Below are positions 29,316 to 37,604 of a stretch of 64,000 bases of DNA, piece by piece. Both the position numbers and the translations under genes were made by a program. This stretch comes from Bradyrhizobium sp. SZCCHNS1050 (GTDB taxonomy: Bacteria; Pseudomonadota; Alphaproteobacteria; Rhizobiales; Xanthobacteraceae): positions 5,335,501-5,399,500 of the forward strand of contig NZ_JAUETR010000001.1 of assembly GCF_032484785.1 (NCBI RefSeq), read 5' to 3'. How positions within the stretch are numbered: the first letter of the stretch is position 1; the number at the start of each line of letters is the position of its first letter. The notes below the pieces were generated by a model. The model saw only the letters and a program-made list of their open reading frames with translations, ran no database searches and was not told the DNA's origin.

Positions 29316-31673
29316 ATGCTGGAAGTCAGGCACGACAACGAAGTCCATGTCGAGAAGGTCGAGCACCGGCCGGCCGACAGCATCGCTTTTGGCATCGAAC
29401 GACTCGGCCTCCTCGCGGTCAAGGCGCCGATCTTCTCCTGCGTCGTCCTGCTCGTCCTCATCGTGGCGGCGGTGTTCGGCATCAAGCGCATCCAGATCGA
29501 CGATTCGCTCAGCCAGCTGTTTCGCTCCGACAGCAAGGAATTCCACCAGTACGAGGAGGTGACGAAGAAGTTCCCGGCCGAGGAATTCGACGTCCTCGTC
29601 GTGGTCGAGGGCAAGACCCTGCTGGCCCGCCAGAACCTCGAGAAGCTTCGTGACTTCGTGACCGACCTGCAACTGGTCGAGGGTACCCGTGGCCTGGTGT
29701 CGCTGTTCTCGGCCCGTCAGGCGCCGGCGCCCGGCAAGCTGCCGGCCGCGCTGTTTCCGTCGGATCTGCCGGAGGGCGAGGCCTACGACAAGTTCATCGA
29801 AACGGTGAAGTCGAACGAGATCATCCGCGGCAAGCTGTTGTCGGAGGACGGTACGCTCGCCCTGATCGTGCTGTCGCTCGAGCCCAAGGTGGTGGCCTCG
29901 AACGATCTCGGGAAGGTGGTGGGCGACATCCGGAAGCTGATGGCGGAGGACCTCGGCGACACCGGCCTGAATGTCCAGCTTTCCGGCGTGCCGGTCATGC
30001 AGCTCGAGATCCGCAACGCGGTGGAACGTGACGGGCTGACCTACAACATTCTCGGCATTCTCGCCGGCTGCATCATCGCCATCATCTTCTTCCGCAAGGT
30101 CTCCTTCATGATCGCAGCGGCGTTTCCGCCGCTGATCGCGATCATGCTCGCGCTCGGCGCGCTCGGCTGGGCCAATTTCAATCTCAACATGTTCCTGAAC
30201 GTGATGACGCCGCTCATCATGGTCATCAGCTTCTCCGATTCGATGCAGCTTACCTTCGCCGCCCGCGACCGCCTGATCGCGGGGCAGGACAAGGTGACGG
30301 CGTTCAAGAACGCCGTGCTGGTCGTCGGCCCGGCTTGCGTGCTGACCCACGCCACCGCCGGCATTTCCTTCATCGCCCTGCAGTTTTCCGACAGCGACCT
30401 GATCCGCAAGTTCGGCGAGGCGGGGCTCGCAGCCACCATCATCGCGCTGGTCGCGGTGCTGTCGCTGGTGCCGGTGTTCGGCGTGCTGCTGGTGCGCAAC
30501 GAGAAGACATTCGCGGTCAAATTCCAGGGCGCCGACGCCGGCGTCCAGGCGCTGCGCAATTTCTGCTACTGGATCGCGGTGCGCATGGTCGGCCGTCCCG
30601 GCCTGTTCAGCCTGATCGCGGTGCTGTTCGTCGGCTCGCTCGCGGTGGTGTATTCGACCCTGGAGCCGCGCTATCGCCTCGCCGACCAGGTGCCTGACAA
30701 GCAGCAGGCGGTTGCAGCGAGCAACCGGCTCGATGCCAAGCTGACCGGCGCCAATCCGGTCAACGTGCTCATCCAGTTTCCGAAGGGCGCCTCGCTCTAT
30801 GCGCCGGAGACGTTGCAGGCGATCGCCGACGTCCATGCCACCGTCGAAAAGACCGCTGGTGTCGGCAACGTCTGGTCGGTCGAGACGCTCCGGCGCTGGC
30901 TGGCCGAGAAGGCCGGCTCGTCGGATACGGCGACGTTGCAGGAATATGTCAATCTGATCCCCAAGCACCTCGTGCGCCGCTTCATCGACAAGGAACAGGA
31001 TGCCGTGGTGGTCGCCGGCCGCGTGCCGGATGTCGATTCCAGCCAGCTGCTGCCGGTGGTCGACAAGCTCGACCGCGAGCTCGATGCGGTGAGAAAGAAG
31101 CATCCCGGCTATGAAATCGCCGTTACCGGTCTCGCCGCCATCGCCGCGCGCAACTCCGCCGGCATGATCGAAAAGCTCAACCATGGGCTGACGATCGAGT
31201 TCGCGCTGGTCGCGATGTTCATCGGGCTGGCCTTCCGCTCCTGGGTGGTGATGCTCGCCTGCATCCTGCCCGGCATTTTCCCTGTCGTGATGTCGGGCAC
31301 CGTGCTGTGGGCAATGGGTGAGGGGCTGCAATTTGCCAGCGTGGTGGCGCTCACGGTCTCTTTCGGCCTTGGCCTGTCGGCGACTATCCACTTCCTGAAC
31401 CGGCTGCGGATGGAAAGCGCGCCCGGCGTCAGTGCCGCCGTCGCAGTGGAGCGCGCCACCGTGCTGGTCGGACCGGCGCTGATCCTCACCACCGTGGTGC
31501 TGGCCTGCGGCCTGGTCGTCACCGTGTTCTCGGATCTGCCGTCGCTGCGGCTGTTCGGTTGGCTCAGCGCGTTCTCGATGGTGGCGGCGCTGTTTGCCGA
31601 CCTCTTCATCCTCCGCCCGACCGCGATGTTCCTGATCAACCTGTCGCAGAAGCTGAAGCGCAAGCCGCTTTAG
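29316..31673 (+). CDS. RND/MMPL-family membrane exporter (HpnN-like paralogue)
   Basis: This is a 785-residue inner-membrane protein of the RND superfamily. One membrane helix near the N-terminus is followed by a periplasmic loop (about 60-240), a block of five helices (about 245-400), a sixth helix near 440, a second loop, and a final five-helix block (about 620-780). It has the MMPL/sterol-sensing layout also found in HpnN. FSDSMQLTFAARD and SFGLGLSATIHFLNRLRME match transmembrane regions that carry proton-relay residues. It follows hpnP, so lipid or hopanoid transport is likely but unproven. ATG at 29316 is preferred over a TTG 30 bp upstream. Confidence 0.8.
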   Translation: MLEVRHDNEVHVEKVEHRPADSIAFGIERLGLLAVKAPIFSCVVLLVLIVAAVFGIKRIQIDDSLSQLFRSDSKEFHQYEEVTKKFPAEEFDVLVVVEGKTLLARQNLEKLRDFVTDLQLVEGTRGLVSLFSARQAPAPGKLPAALFPSDLPEGEAYDKFIETVKSNEIIRGKLLSEDGTLALIVLSLEPKVVASNDLGKVVGDIRKLMAEDLGDTGLNVQLSGVPVMQLEIRNAVERDGLTYNILGILAGCIIAIIFFRKVSFMIAAAFPPLIAIMLALGALGWANFNLNMFLNVMTPLIMVISFSDSMQLTFAARDRLIAGQDKVTAFKNAVLVVGPACVLTHATAGISFIALQFSDSDLIRKFGEAGLAATIIALVAVLSLVPVFGVLLVRNEKTFAVKFQGADAGVQALRNFCYWIAVRMVGRPGLFSLIAVLFVGSLAVVYSTLEPRYRLADQVPDKQQAVAASNRLDAKLTGANPVNVLIQFPKGASLYAPETLQAIADVHATVEKTAGVGNVWSVETLRRWLAEKAGSSDTATLQEYVNLIPKHLVRRFIDKEQDAVVVAGRVPDVDSSQLLPVVDKLDRELDAVRKKHPGYEIAVTGLAAIAARNSAGMIEKLNHGLTIEFALVAMFIGLAFRSWVVMLACILPGIFPVVMSGTVLWAMGEGLQFASVVALTVSFGLGLSATIHFLNRLRMESAPGVSAAVAVERATVLVGPALILTTVVLACGLVVTVFSDLPSLRLFGWLSAFSMVAALFADLFILRPTAMFLINLSQKLKRKPL

Positions 31674-31992
31674 CCCAGGCTATTGCGTAAACCAGGCCGT
31701 CATCACCCGTGAAAGCGGGTGATCCAGCACGCCGCGGCCTATCGGTTCAATCAGGACAGCCTCTGGAATACTGGAGCGCCCGGTCCCGTCTGCGCCTTCG
31801 GCTTCGACGCGGCTATAAGTTCAAGGGCGCGCCGGAGCTTTAGCGAAGGCGGCAAGCCGGGCGACGACAGCGGCGGGTCTCATTCGTATCCGAGGGCTGC
31901 GGAAGCACCGCAAAACAAAACGGCCCTGACATTGTCAGGGCCGTTTGCGCATTCGACTGCCCGTGAGCGCGCGACACGCTCCGGTCCAAGGA
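31674..31992. other. Intergenic region with dispersed repeat fragments
   Basis: These 319 bp lie between convergent genes. They contain a hairpin (ATCACCCG 31702-31709 with CGGGTGAT 31716-31723) followed by scrambled repeat text of a type common between Bradyrhizobium genes. At the end is the terminator of the minus-strand gene. No gene was seen. Confidence 0.5.
31918..31946 (-). terminator. Rho-independent terminator of the minus-strand secreted-protein gene
   Basis: AAACGGCCCTGAC and GTCAGGGCCGTTT form a perfect 13-bp stem with a 3-base loop. On the minus strand it is followed by TTGTTTTG. It lies 46 bp past the stop codon at 31993. Confidence 0.88.
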
Positions 31993-32487
31993 TCAGGTCT
32001 TCGACATCGTGATGTTGACGCCGCGGATCTCGCCCTTGGAGGAAATCTGCACGACCTGCTTGTTGCCGCTGGTCCTCAGGGTGATGCTGGCGGCGAAGCC
32101 GGCGGCCTGCACGAACACGTCGATCTGGCCGTTGCCGGCGGTGCCCTGCAATTCGCCGTTCACGTTGCGGCTGGATTCGCTCCAGTTGCCGGAGATGCGG
32201 TCGCCCTGGCTGGTGACGTCACTGGACAGGAGGAACTTGTAGCTGTCGCTGGCGCATTGCAGGCTCTGCTTCAGATTGGCGCCGGCCACCTTGTAGCTGG
32301 CCTTGCAGCGGATGCGCTCGGTGGTGCCGTCCGACAGCGCGACCGTGCCGTTGCCCGACCACGAGCCGTCGAAGCCGGCGAACGGGCCCGACTGAGCCTG
32401 AACTGCGGTCGCCGCCACGAACAGTGCCGCTCCGAGACCGGCGGCCTTGATGACGTGCCCCGAGAAAGATGAGCCGAACAGTTTCAT
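31993..32487 (-). CDS. Secreted protein of unknown function
   Basis: The 164-residue protein has a signal peptide (MKLFGSSFSGHVIKAAGLGA..., cleavage after VQA) and a small beta-rich mature domain. That domain begins SGPFAGFDGSWSGNGTVALSDG and contains two cysteines (RIRCKASY, SLQCASDS). The pattern of a lipocalin-like sheet binding small ligands is possible. ATG at 32487 is chosen because a purine-rich site precedes it; an ATG at 32505 would add six residues. I do not recognise a named family beyond conserved Bradyrhizobium secreted proteins. Confidence 0.75.
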   Translation of the reverse strand: MKLFGSSFSGHVIKAAGLGAALFVAATAVQAQSGPFAGFDGSWSGNGTVALSDGTTERIRCKASYKVAGANLKQSLQCASDSYKFLLSSDVTSQGDRISGNWSESSRNVNGELQGTAGNGQIDVFVQAAGFAASITLRTSGNKQVVQISSKGEIRGVNITMSKT

Positions 32488-32963
32488 ATCGAGTTTCCCA
32501 TCCAAAATGACACCGCTGTGTCGGCGTATGCCGCCGCTTCGAACACTTGGTGTTCTCGCCGAAGGTTAGGTTCAAATGACGGCCGGTCGGGCGCTGCGAC
32601 CGGATGCCATGATGCCCGCCGACACCGTGCGACGGGTCGGCGCCGAATGGTCGTCCTCGCAAGACGGCTGCACGCAAGCCGCCTCGACGGCGCTGCATCT
32701 AACGGTCCGCGCGGCAAGCTTGCAACAGCCAAATGCGAAAAACGTGTTCCGAGAATAACGCCCTAGTATCAACGCCTTGTTTGTGCCAAAGCTGTGATCT
32801 CCGAGCTTGATCCGCTCGGGATCATAGGGCGCAAATTTGGCCGCATTTGGCAGCGTACCTCCGGCGCTGGGGGGCTTGCGGTCCTTGCCAAACCAAACAG
32901 GTGTTTCCCGGGCAGCATCGGCGATCCGGGAGGTCTCCTCTGCTGTCAAAATGAAGGAACACG
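32488..32963. other. Intergenic region between two secreted-protein genes
   Basis: These 476 bp separate divergent genes. Short open frames occur on both strands, but none has start signals or recognisable product. The promoters of both secreted-protein genes are presumably here. Confidence 0.4.
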
Positions 32964-33200
32964 ATGCGTAAGATTTTCCTGGCACTTTCCCTGCTGTCGT
33001 CGGTGTCCGTTTCCACCGGTGCGTTCGCGCAAGGCCGCGGCGGCACGCCCGAAGAGCAGGCGGCCTGCACGCGTGACGTTCAGAAGTTCTGTCGTGCCGT
33101 CATCGATCAGGGTGACTTCACGATCCTTGCGTGCCTGAAGGAGAACCGCCCCAAGATCAGCCCGGCCTGCGATCAGGTGCTGAAGACCCACAACCAGTAA
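32964..33200 (+). CDS. Small secreted cysteine-rich-repeat protein
   Basis: The 78-residue protein has a signal peptide (MRKIFLALSLLSSVSVSTGA, cleavage after AFA). Its mature part of about 55 residues carries four cysteines in the pattern CTRDVQKFC...ILACLKENRPKISPAC. That spacing resembles the cysteine-rich GLG1-type repeat found in small rhizobial periplasmic proteins. GAAGGAAC precedes the ATG. It lies upstream of hpnC but ends in its own hairpin. Confidence 0.8.
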   Translation: MRKIFLALSLLSSVSVSTGAFAQGRGGTPEEQAACTRDVQKFCRAVIDQGDFTILACLKENRPKISPACDQVLKTHNQ

Positions 33201-33209
33201 GTGGTTGCC

Positions 33210-33238
33210 GTTCGGAACGGTTGTTTCCGAACTCTTTT
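33210..33238 (+). terminator. Probable terminator after the cysteine-rich gene
   Basis: GTTCGGAA (33210-33217) pairs with TTCCGAAC (33225-33232) and is followed by TCTTTT. It lies nine bases past the stop codon. Confidence 0.65.
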
Positions 33239-33423
33239 GGTTAACGACCGCCGGCCCGCCCCTCGGGGGAGGGCGGCGGTTCGATCCTATGGGCTGCCCG
33301 ACATCGATTGCATTGGTTTTGGCTGGATCTTCGCCTATATGGGGGCGAGCAATCCGTTCGCATGAGCGAAGCGGCGGGCATTGTTTTCGGTAGCGCCCTT
33401 TCAACCTGATAGCTGTTTCGTCC

Positions 33424-34302
33424 ATGACCACCGCGAGCGATTTGCGATCCGGCAAGACACACCGGGACGAGAACTTTCCGGTGGCGTCGTGGATCATCCG
33501 TCCCGAGCACCGGGCGCTGATCCTCGCCTTCTACAATTTCGTGCGCACCGCCGACGACATCGCCGACCACCCGAGCCTGCCGGGTGAGGAGAAGCTGCGG
33601 CTGCTCGATCTGCTCGAAGCCGAGCTGACCGGGACGGGCGAGACCCAGGACGTCGCCGTCAGCCTGCGCCGGGCGCTCGCCGAGCGCGGCATGCCGCCTC
33701 GGCACGCGCTCGATCTGCTGGTTGCCTTCCGGATGGACGTGACCAAGCTGCGCTACGAGAACTGGGACGAGGTCATCCACTACTGCCGCTACTCGGCGAT
33801 GCCGGTCGGCCGCTTCATGCTCGACGTGCACGGCGAGTCCACCGCGACCTGGCCGGCCTCGGACGCGATCTGTGCGGGCCTGCAGATCAACAACCACCTG
33901 CAGGACTGCGGCAAGGACTACAAGGCGCTCAACCGCGTGTATCTGCCGCGCGATGCGCTGGCGGAAGCCGGCGCGACCGTCGAGATGCTCGGCGAGGCCA
34001 AGTCGCCGCCGCCTCTGCTGGCCTGCCTGCAGAAGCTCGCGGTGCGCAACGCGGCGCTGCTCGATGAGGGCAGGGACCTCAACAGCGGCGTCAAGGATTT
34101 CCGCTTCGGACTGGAGATCGCCGTGATCCAGGCTTTCGCCGACCGCATCGTGGCGTTGCTGAAGGTGCGCGATCCGCTGAGCGAGCGCGTGCACCTGTCG
34201 CCCGTCGGCATGCTCGGCCTCACCTTCACGTCGGTCATGGGCGAGATCGGCCGCCGCGTGGCCGGGCGTCATCCCGTCACCAAATCGGCAGCCGGCGCAT
34301 GA
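33424..34302 (+). CDS. hpnC: Squalene synthase HpnC (hydroxysqualene-forming step of HpnCDE)
   Basis: This is a 292-residue trans-isoprenyl diphosphate synthase-like protein. In the bacterial squalene route HpnD makes presqualene diphosphate, HpnC converts it to hydroxysqualene and HpnE reduces that to squalene. Aspartate-rich sites appear at residues 43-48 (ADDIAD) and in INNHLQDCGKDY. Further typical segments are RYSAMPVGRFMLDVHGE and NRVYLPRDAL. It heads hpnCDE; its stop overlaps the hpnD start (ATGA). Confidence 0.94.
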   Translation: MTTASDLRSGKTHRDENFPVASWIIRPEHRALILAFYNFVRTADDIADHPSLPGEEKLRLLDLLEAELTGTGETQDVAVSLRRALAERGMPPRHALDLLVAFRMDVTKLRYENWDEVIHYCRYSAMPVGRFMLDVHGESTATWPASDAICAGLQINNHLQDCGKDYKALNRVYLPRDALAEAGATVEMLGEAKSPPPLLACLQKLAVRNAALLDEGRDLNSGVKDFRFGLEIAVIQAFADRIVALLKVRDPLSERVHLSPVGMLGLTFTSVMGEIGRRVAGRHPVTKSAAGA

Positions 34303-35138
34303 CCCTCGAGGCAACCGCAGACAATATCGATCACGGCACGGCGGCCTCCGGCAGCTCGTTCTATGCCGCCATGCGCATCCTGCCGCGCGCCCAGCGCGAC
34401 GCGATGTTCCAGGTCTACAGCTTCTGCCGCGAGGTCGACGACATCGCCGATTCCGACGGCCCGCGGCCCGAGCGGCTGGCGGCGCTGCAGAAATGGCGCG
34501 ACGACATCGACGCGCTGTACCAGGGCAACCCGCCGCCGCGGCTGCGCGACTATGTCAGCTCGGTGAAGACCTTCGGGCTGAAGCGCGAGGACTTCCTCGC
34601 CATCATCGACGGCATGGAGATGGACGTGCCGCAGGAGATCCGCGCGCCGGATCTCGCGACGCTCGACCTTTATTGCGACCGCGTGGCGAGCGCGGTCGGC
34701 CGCCTCTCGGTGCGCATCTTCGGCATGCCCGAGGAGGACGGCATCCTGCTCGCGCACCATCTCGGCCGCGCGCTGCAGCTCACCAACATCCTGCGCGACA
34801 TCGACGAGGATGCCGGCATCGGCCGGCTCTATCTGCCGCGCGAGGCGCTGCTGTTCGCCGGCATCACCGGCGACGATCCGGTCAAGGTCACGCAGGAGCG
34901 CGCGCTGCCCAAGGTCTGCAACTCGGTTGCGGTCAGGGCCAAGACGCATTTCGAGAAGGCCGACGAGATCATGCGGCGAAATCGCCGGCGCGCCGTGCGG
35001 GCGCCGCGGATCATGTCAAAATATTATCGTGCCGTGTTCGACCTCTTGCTCGAACGAGGCTTCGCGCCGCCGCGCGAGCCTGTCCGCGTGAGCAAGCTCA
35101 CGAAGATCGGCATCATCCTTCGTTACGCAATCATCTGA
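34299..35138 (+). CDS. hpnD: Presqualene diphosphate synthase
   Basis: The 279-residue enzyme condenses two farnesyl diphosphates to presqualene diphosphate. It shows both Asp-rich motifs (SFCREVDDIADSDGPRP and TNILRDIDEDAGIGRLYLPRE), plus YCDRVASAVGRLSVRIFG. It overlaps hpnC by 4 bp and hpnE by 1 bp (TGATG), so the three proteins should be made in balanced amounts. Confidence 0.95.
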   Translation: MTLEATADNIDHGTAASGSSFYAAMRILPRAQRDAMFQVYSFCREVDDIADSDGPRPERLAALQKWRDDIDALYQGNPPPRLRDYVSSVKTFGLKREDFLAIIDGMEMDVPQEIRAPDLATLDLYCDRVASAVGRLSVRIFGMPEEDGILLAHHLGRALQLTNILRDIDEDAGIGRLYLPREALLFAGITGDDPVKVTQERALPKVCNSVAVRAKTHFEKADEIMRRNRRRAVRAPRIMSKYYRAVFDLLLERGFAPPREPVRVSKLTKIGIILRYAII

Positions 35139-36388
35139 TGCAGAAGACAGCTCACATCATCGGCGCCGGCGTGTCCGGCCTTTCCGCCGGCGTGCGGCTC
35201 GCCAATGCGGGCTACATCGTCCATGTCCACGAGGCGACGCAGCAGCTCGGCGGCCGCTGCCGGTCCTATTACGACGCCGCGACCGACCTGGTGATCGACA
35301 ACGGCAACCATCTGCTGCTGTCGGCCAATCATCACGTGTTGGCCTATGCCCGCGCGATCGGCTCGGAGGCGGGGCTCGTGGGGCCGGCGAAGGCAGAGTT
35401 CGCCTTCGTCGACATCCGCAGCGGCCAGCGCTGGCTGCTCGATCTCGGCAACGACCGGCTGCCGCTGTGGGTGTTCGACGAGGGCCGCCGCGTGCCGGAT
35501 ACCAAGCTCGGCGACTATCTCGCGCTGTCGCCGCTGATCTGGGCCGGTACGTCCAGGACGATCGGCAGCACGATTCCCTGCAAGGGTACGCTGTATGACC
35601 GTCTGGTGCAGCCGCTGCTGCTTGCGGCGCTCAACTGCGATCCGCCGGAGGGGTCGGCGGGGCTGGCCGGCGCCATCGTCCGCGAGACCTTGCTCGCCGG
35701 CGGCCAGGCCTGCCGGCCGTTGATCGCGCGCGACGGCTTGTCGGGCGTGCTGATCGATCCGGCCGTGAAATTCCTGGAAGGCAAGGGCGGCAGCGTGCGG
35801 ATCGGCCGCGAGCTGCGCGGCCTCGACGATGGGGGCGGTCGCGTCACCGGGCTCAGGTTCGGCGGCGATGAAACCGTCGCGCTCGGTCCTTCCGATGTCG
35901 TGGTGCTCGCCGTGCCGCCGCGGCCGGCGATGGCCCTGCTGCCGGGGCTCACGGGGCCGACGAAATATCGTGCCATCGTCAATGCCCATTTCCGCATCAC
36001 GCCGCCGCGCGATGCACCAGCTCTGCTCGGGGTGGTCGGCGGCCTGGTCGAGTGGCTGTTCGCCTTCCCGCAACGGCTCTCGGTCACCATCAGCAATGGC
36101 GATCGCCTCGTCGACATGCCGCGCGAGGAGCTCGCCGCCGCGATCTGGGCCGACGTCTGCAAGGCCGCCGGGATCACGGCGGAGCTGCCGCCGTGGCAGA
36201 TCGTGCGCGAGCGTCGCGCCACCTTCGAGGCGACGCCCGAGCAGAACGCGCTCCGACCGGGAGCGAAGACGGCGTTCGGCAATCTCGCTCTGGCGGGGGA
36301 CTGGACCGATACCGGCCTGCCGGCAACCATCGAAGGCTCGGTGCGCTCCGGCGACCGCGCTGCGAATCTCCTGCTCGGGCACGGTTGA
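35138..36388 (+). CDS. hpnE: Hydroxysqualene dehydroxylase
   Basis: This FAD-dependent amine-oxidase/phytoene-desaturase-like enzyme of 416 residues removes the hydroxyl of hydroxysqualene to give squalene. The dinucleotide site is at residues 6-18 (HIIGAGVSGLSAG), followed by VHEATQQLGGRCRSYYD. The C-terminal FAD contact is LALAGDWTDTGLPATIEGSVRSGDRAA. The ATG at 35138 overlaps the hpnD stop. The frame is open much further upstream, but that stretch is only a shadow of hpnD. Confidence 0.93.
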   Translation: MQKTAHIIGAGVSGLSAGVRLANAGYIVHVHEATQQLGGRCRSYYDAATDLVIDNGNHLLLSANHHVLAYARAIGSEAGLVGPAKAEFAFVDIRSGQRWLLDLGNDRLPLWVFDEGRRVPDTKLGDYLALSPLIWAGTSRTIGSTIPCKGTLYDRLVQPLLLAALNCDPPEGSAGLAGAIVRETLLAGGQACRPLIARDGLSGVLIDPAVKFLEGKGGSVRIGRELRGLDDGGGRVTGLRFGGDETVALGPSDVVVLAVPPRPAMALLPGLTGPTKYRAIVNAHFRITPPRDAPALLGVVGGLVEWLFAFPQRLSVTISNGDRLVDMPREELAAAIWADVCKAAGITAELPPWQIVRERRATFEATPEQNALRPGAKTAFGNLALAGDWTDTGLPATIEGSVRSGDRAANLLLGHG

Positions 36389-36731
36389 CCCGCGCAGGGG
36401 CGGCCGAATCTGCCCGCGCCGTCATGCCGCCTGCCGTGAGTCTCACATTTTCGTGGCGTGGTTCTTGCTTAAAGTTCCACGCCCGGTGGCACCGGCGCAA
36501 TCTGTTCCAGGACGGAACAGGGATCGGCGGGGCCAAATGGCAACACCGGGCAAAAAACGCATCAGGTGCCGGTGCAGTGCGGCGCAAACGGGGTTTCCTC
36601 GCGGATTTTTTCTGCGTAATCCTCGGTTTGTTAAGGCCTTTCCGCTCTGGCGCCGCCGTGGCTGAGGCTTTGGAACAAGAGACGGAGACGTCGGATCACG
36701 CGACGTCCGAGAAGGTGTCAGGGGTCGGATT
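36389..36731. other. hpnE-hpnG gap where hpnF (shc) is normally found
   Basis: These 343 bp hold no squalene-hopene cyclase, although the usual order is hpnCDEFGH. No QW-type repeat or DxDDTA-like motif is visible in any frame. The last open frame before hpnG ends ...SEKVSGVGL and its TGA overlaps the hpnG GTG (GTGA), which looks like a leftover coupled junction. Its last 25 codons, from a GTG at 36658, could be a small peptide or remnant. Confidence 0.6.
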
Positions 36732-37496
36732 GTGAAGTTGGGGATGGGGGACGACACGTCCGCGGATCGCCCGATTGATTCGCGGCCGGTCTTGGTCGTG
36801 ACGGGCTTGGTGCAGGAGGCCCGGATTGCTGCCGGGCCCGGCATGATGGTGATCTGCAGCTCGAGCGACCCCAGGCAGTTGCGCTCGCTGCTCACCGTGT
36901 TCGATCCGACCTCGATCCGCGGCGTCGTCAGCTTCGGCGTGGCCGGCGGTCTCGATCCGAGCCTCAAGGCCGGCGACATCGTCGTCGCCACCGAAGTGAC
37001 CGCCGGCGATGCCCGCTGGCTGTCGGGCCTGTCGCTGCGCGAGGAGCACATCGCCCGCGCCGCCCTGAAGAAGCGCCGCGTTGTGCGCGGCGTGCTCGCC
37101 GGGGCCGAAGAGGTGGTGGTGGCCCAGGCCCGCAAGGCGGCGCTGCGCATGAAGACCGGTGCGGCCGCGGTCGACATGGAGAGCCACATCGCCGCCGCCT
37201 ATGCCGCCGAGTACGGGCTGCCGTTCGCGGCGCTGCGGGTGATCTCCGATCCCGCCCATCGCACCCTCCCGTCGCTTGCCAAGGACGCCATCAAGCCCAA
37301 CGGCGACATCGACCTGCCGATGATCCTGCGCGGCGTCGCCCGCAATCCGGCCGTGCTGCGCGGCCTGGTGTCGACGGGCATCGAGTTCAATCGCGCCCTG
37401 CGCTCGCTGCGCGGCGCCCGCGACCTGCTGCTGAGCGGCATGCTGGCGGCTGAGCATTTCCTCGAGACCGAGACGCTGGCCGCTGCCGAGGCGTGA
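36732..37496 (+). CDS. hpnG: Adenosylhopane nucleosidase/phosphorylase HpnG
   Basis: This 254-residue protein of the purine phosphorylase/nucleosidase family removes adenine from adenosylhopane on the way to ribosylhopane and bacteriohopanetetrol. Typical segments are VLVVTGLVQEARIAAGPG, GVVSFGVAGGLDPSLKAGDIVVA, AAVDMESHIAAAYAAEYGLPFAALRVISD and LPMILRGVARNP. The GTG start at 36732 overlaps a preceding TGA; an in-frame ATG follows four codons later. Transcription probably ends at the bidirectional hairpin after its stop. Confidence 0.92.
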   Translation: MKLGMGDDTSADRPIDSRPVLVVTGLVQEARIAAGPGMMVICSSSDPRQLRSLLTVFDPTSIRGVVSFGVAGGLDPSLKAGDIVVATEVTAGDARWLSGLSLREEHIARAALKKRRVVRGVLAGAEEVVVAQARKAALRMKTGAAAVDMESHIAAAYAAEYGLPFAALRVISDPAHRTLPSLAKDAIKPNGDIDLPMILRGVARNPAVLRGLVSTGIEFNRALRSLRGARDLLLSGMLAAEHFLETETLAAAEA

Positions 37497-37553
37497 GCCG
37501 TTTGCTCATCGCGGAGCGTAGCGTCCATCCCGATCCACAGATCAGTTCAATGA

Positions 37554-37583
37554 AAAAGGCCGCCGATCACTCGGCGGCCTTTT
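37554..37583. terminator. Bidirectional terminator between hpnG and hpnH
   Basis: AAAAGGCCGCCGA (37554-37566) pairs with TCGGCGGCCTTTT (37571-37583) around a TCAC loop. It lies between the convergent genes and has A/T tracts suited to both directions. Confidence 0.92.
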
Positions 37584-37604
37584 GATTGATCAGAGCCGTG
37601 AAGA

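Noticed and set aside
34493..35137. Upstream extension of the hpnE frame (about 215 codons) suggesting a fusion protein
   Set aside because: It overlaps hpnD completely, is Arg/Ala-rich without motifs, and the conserved HpnE start lies at 35138.
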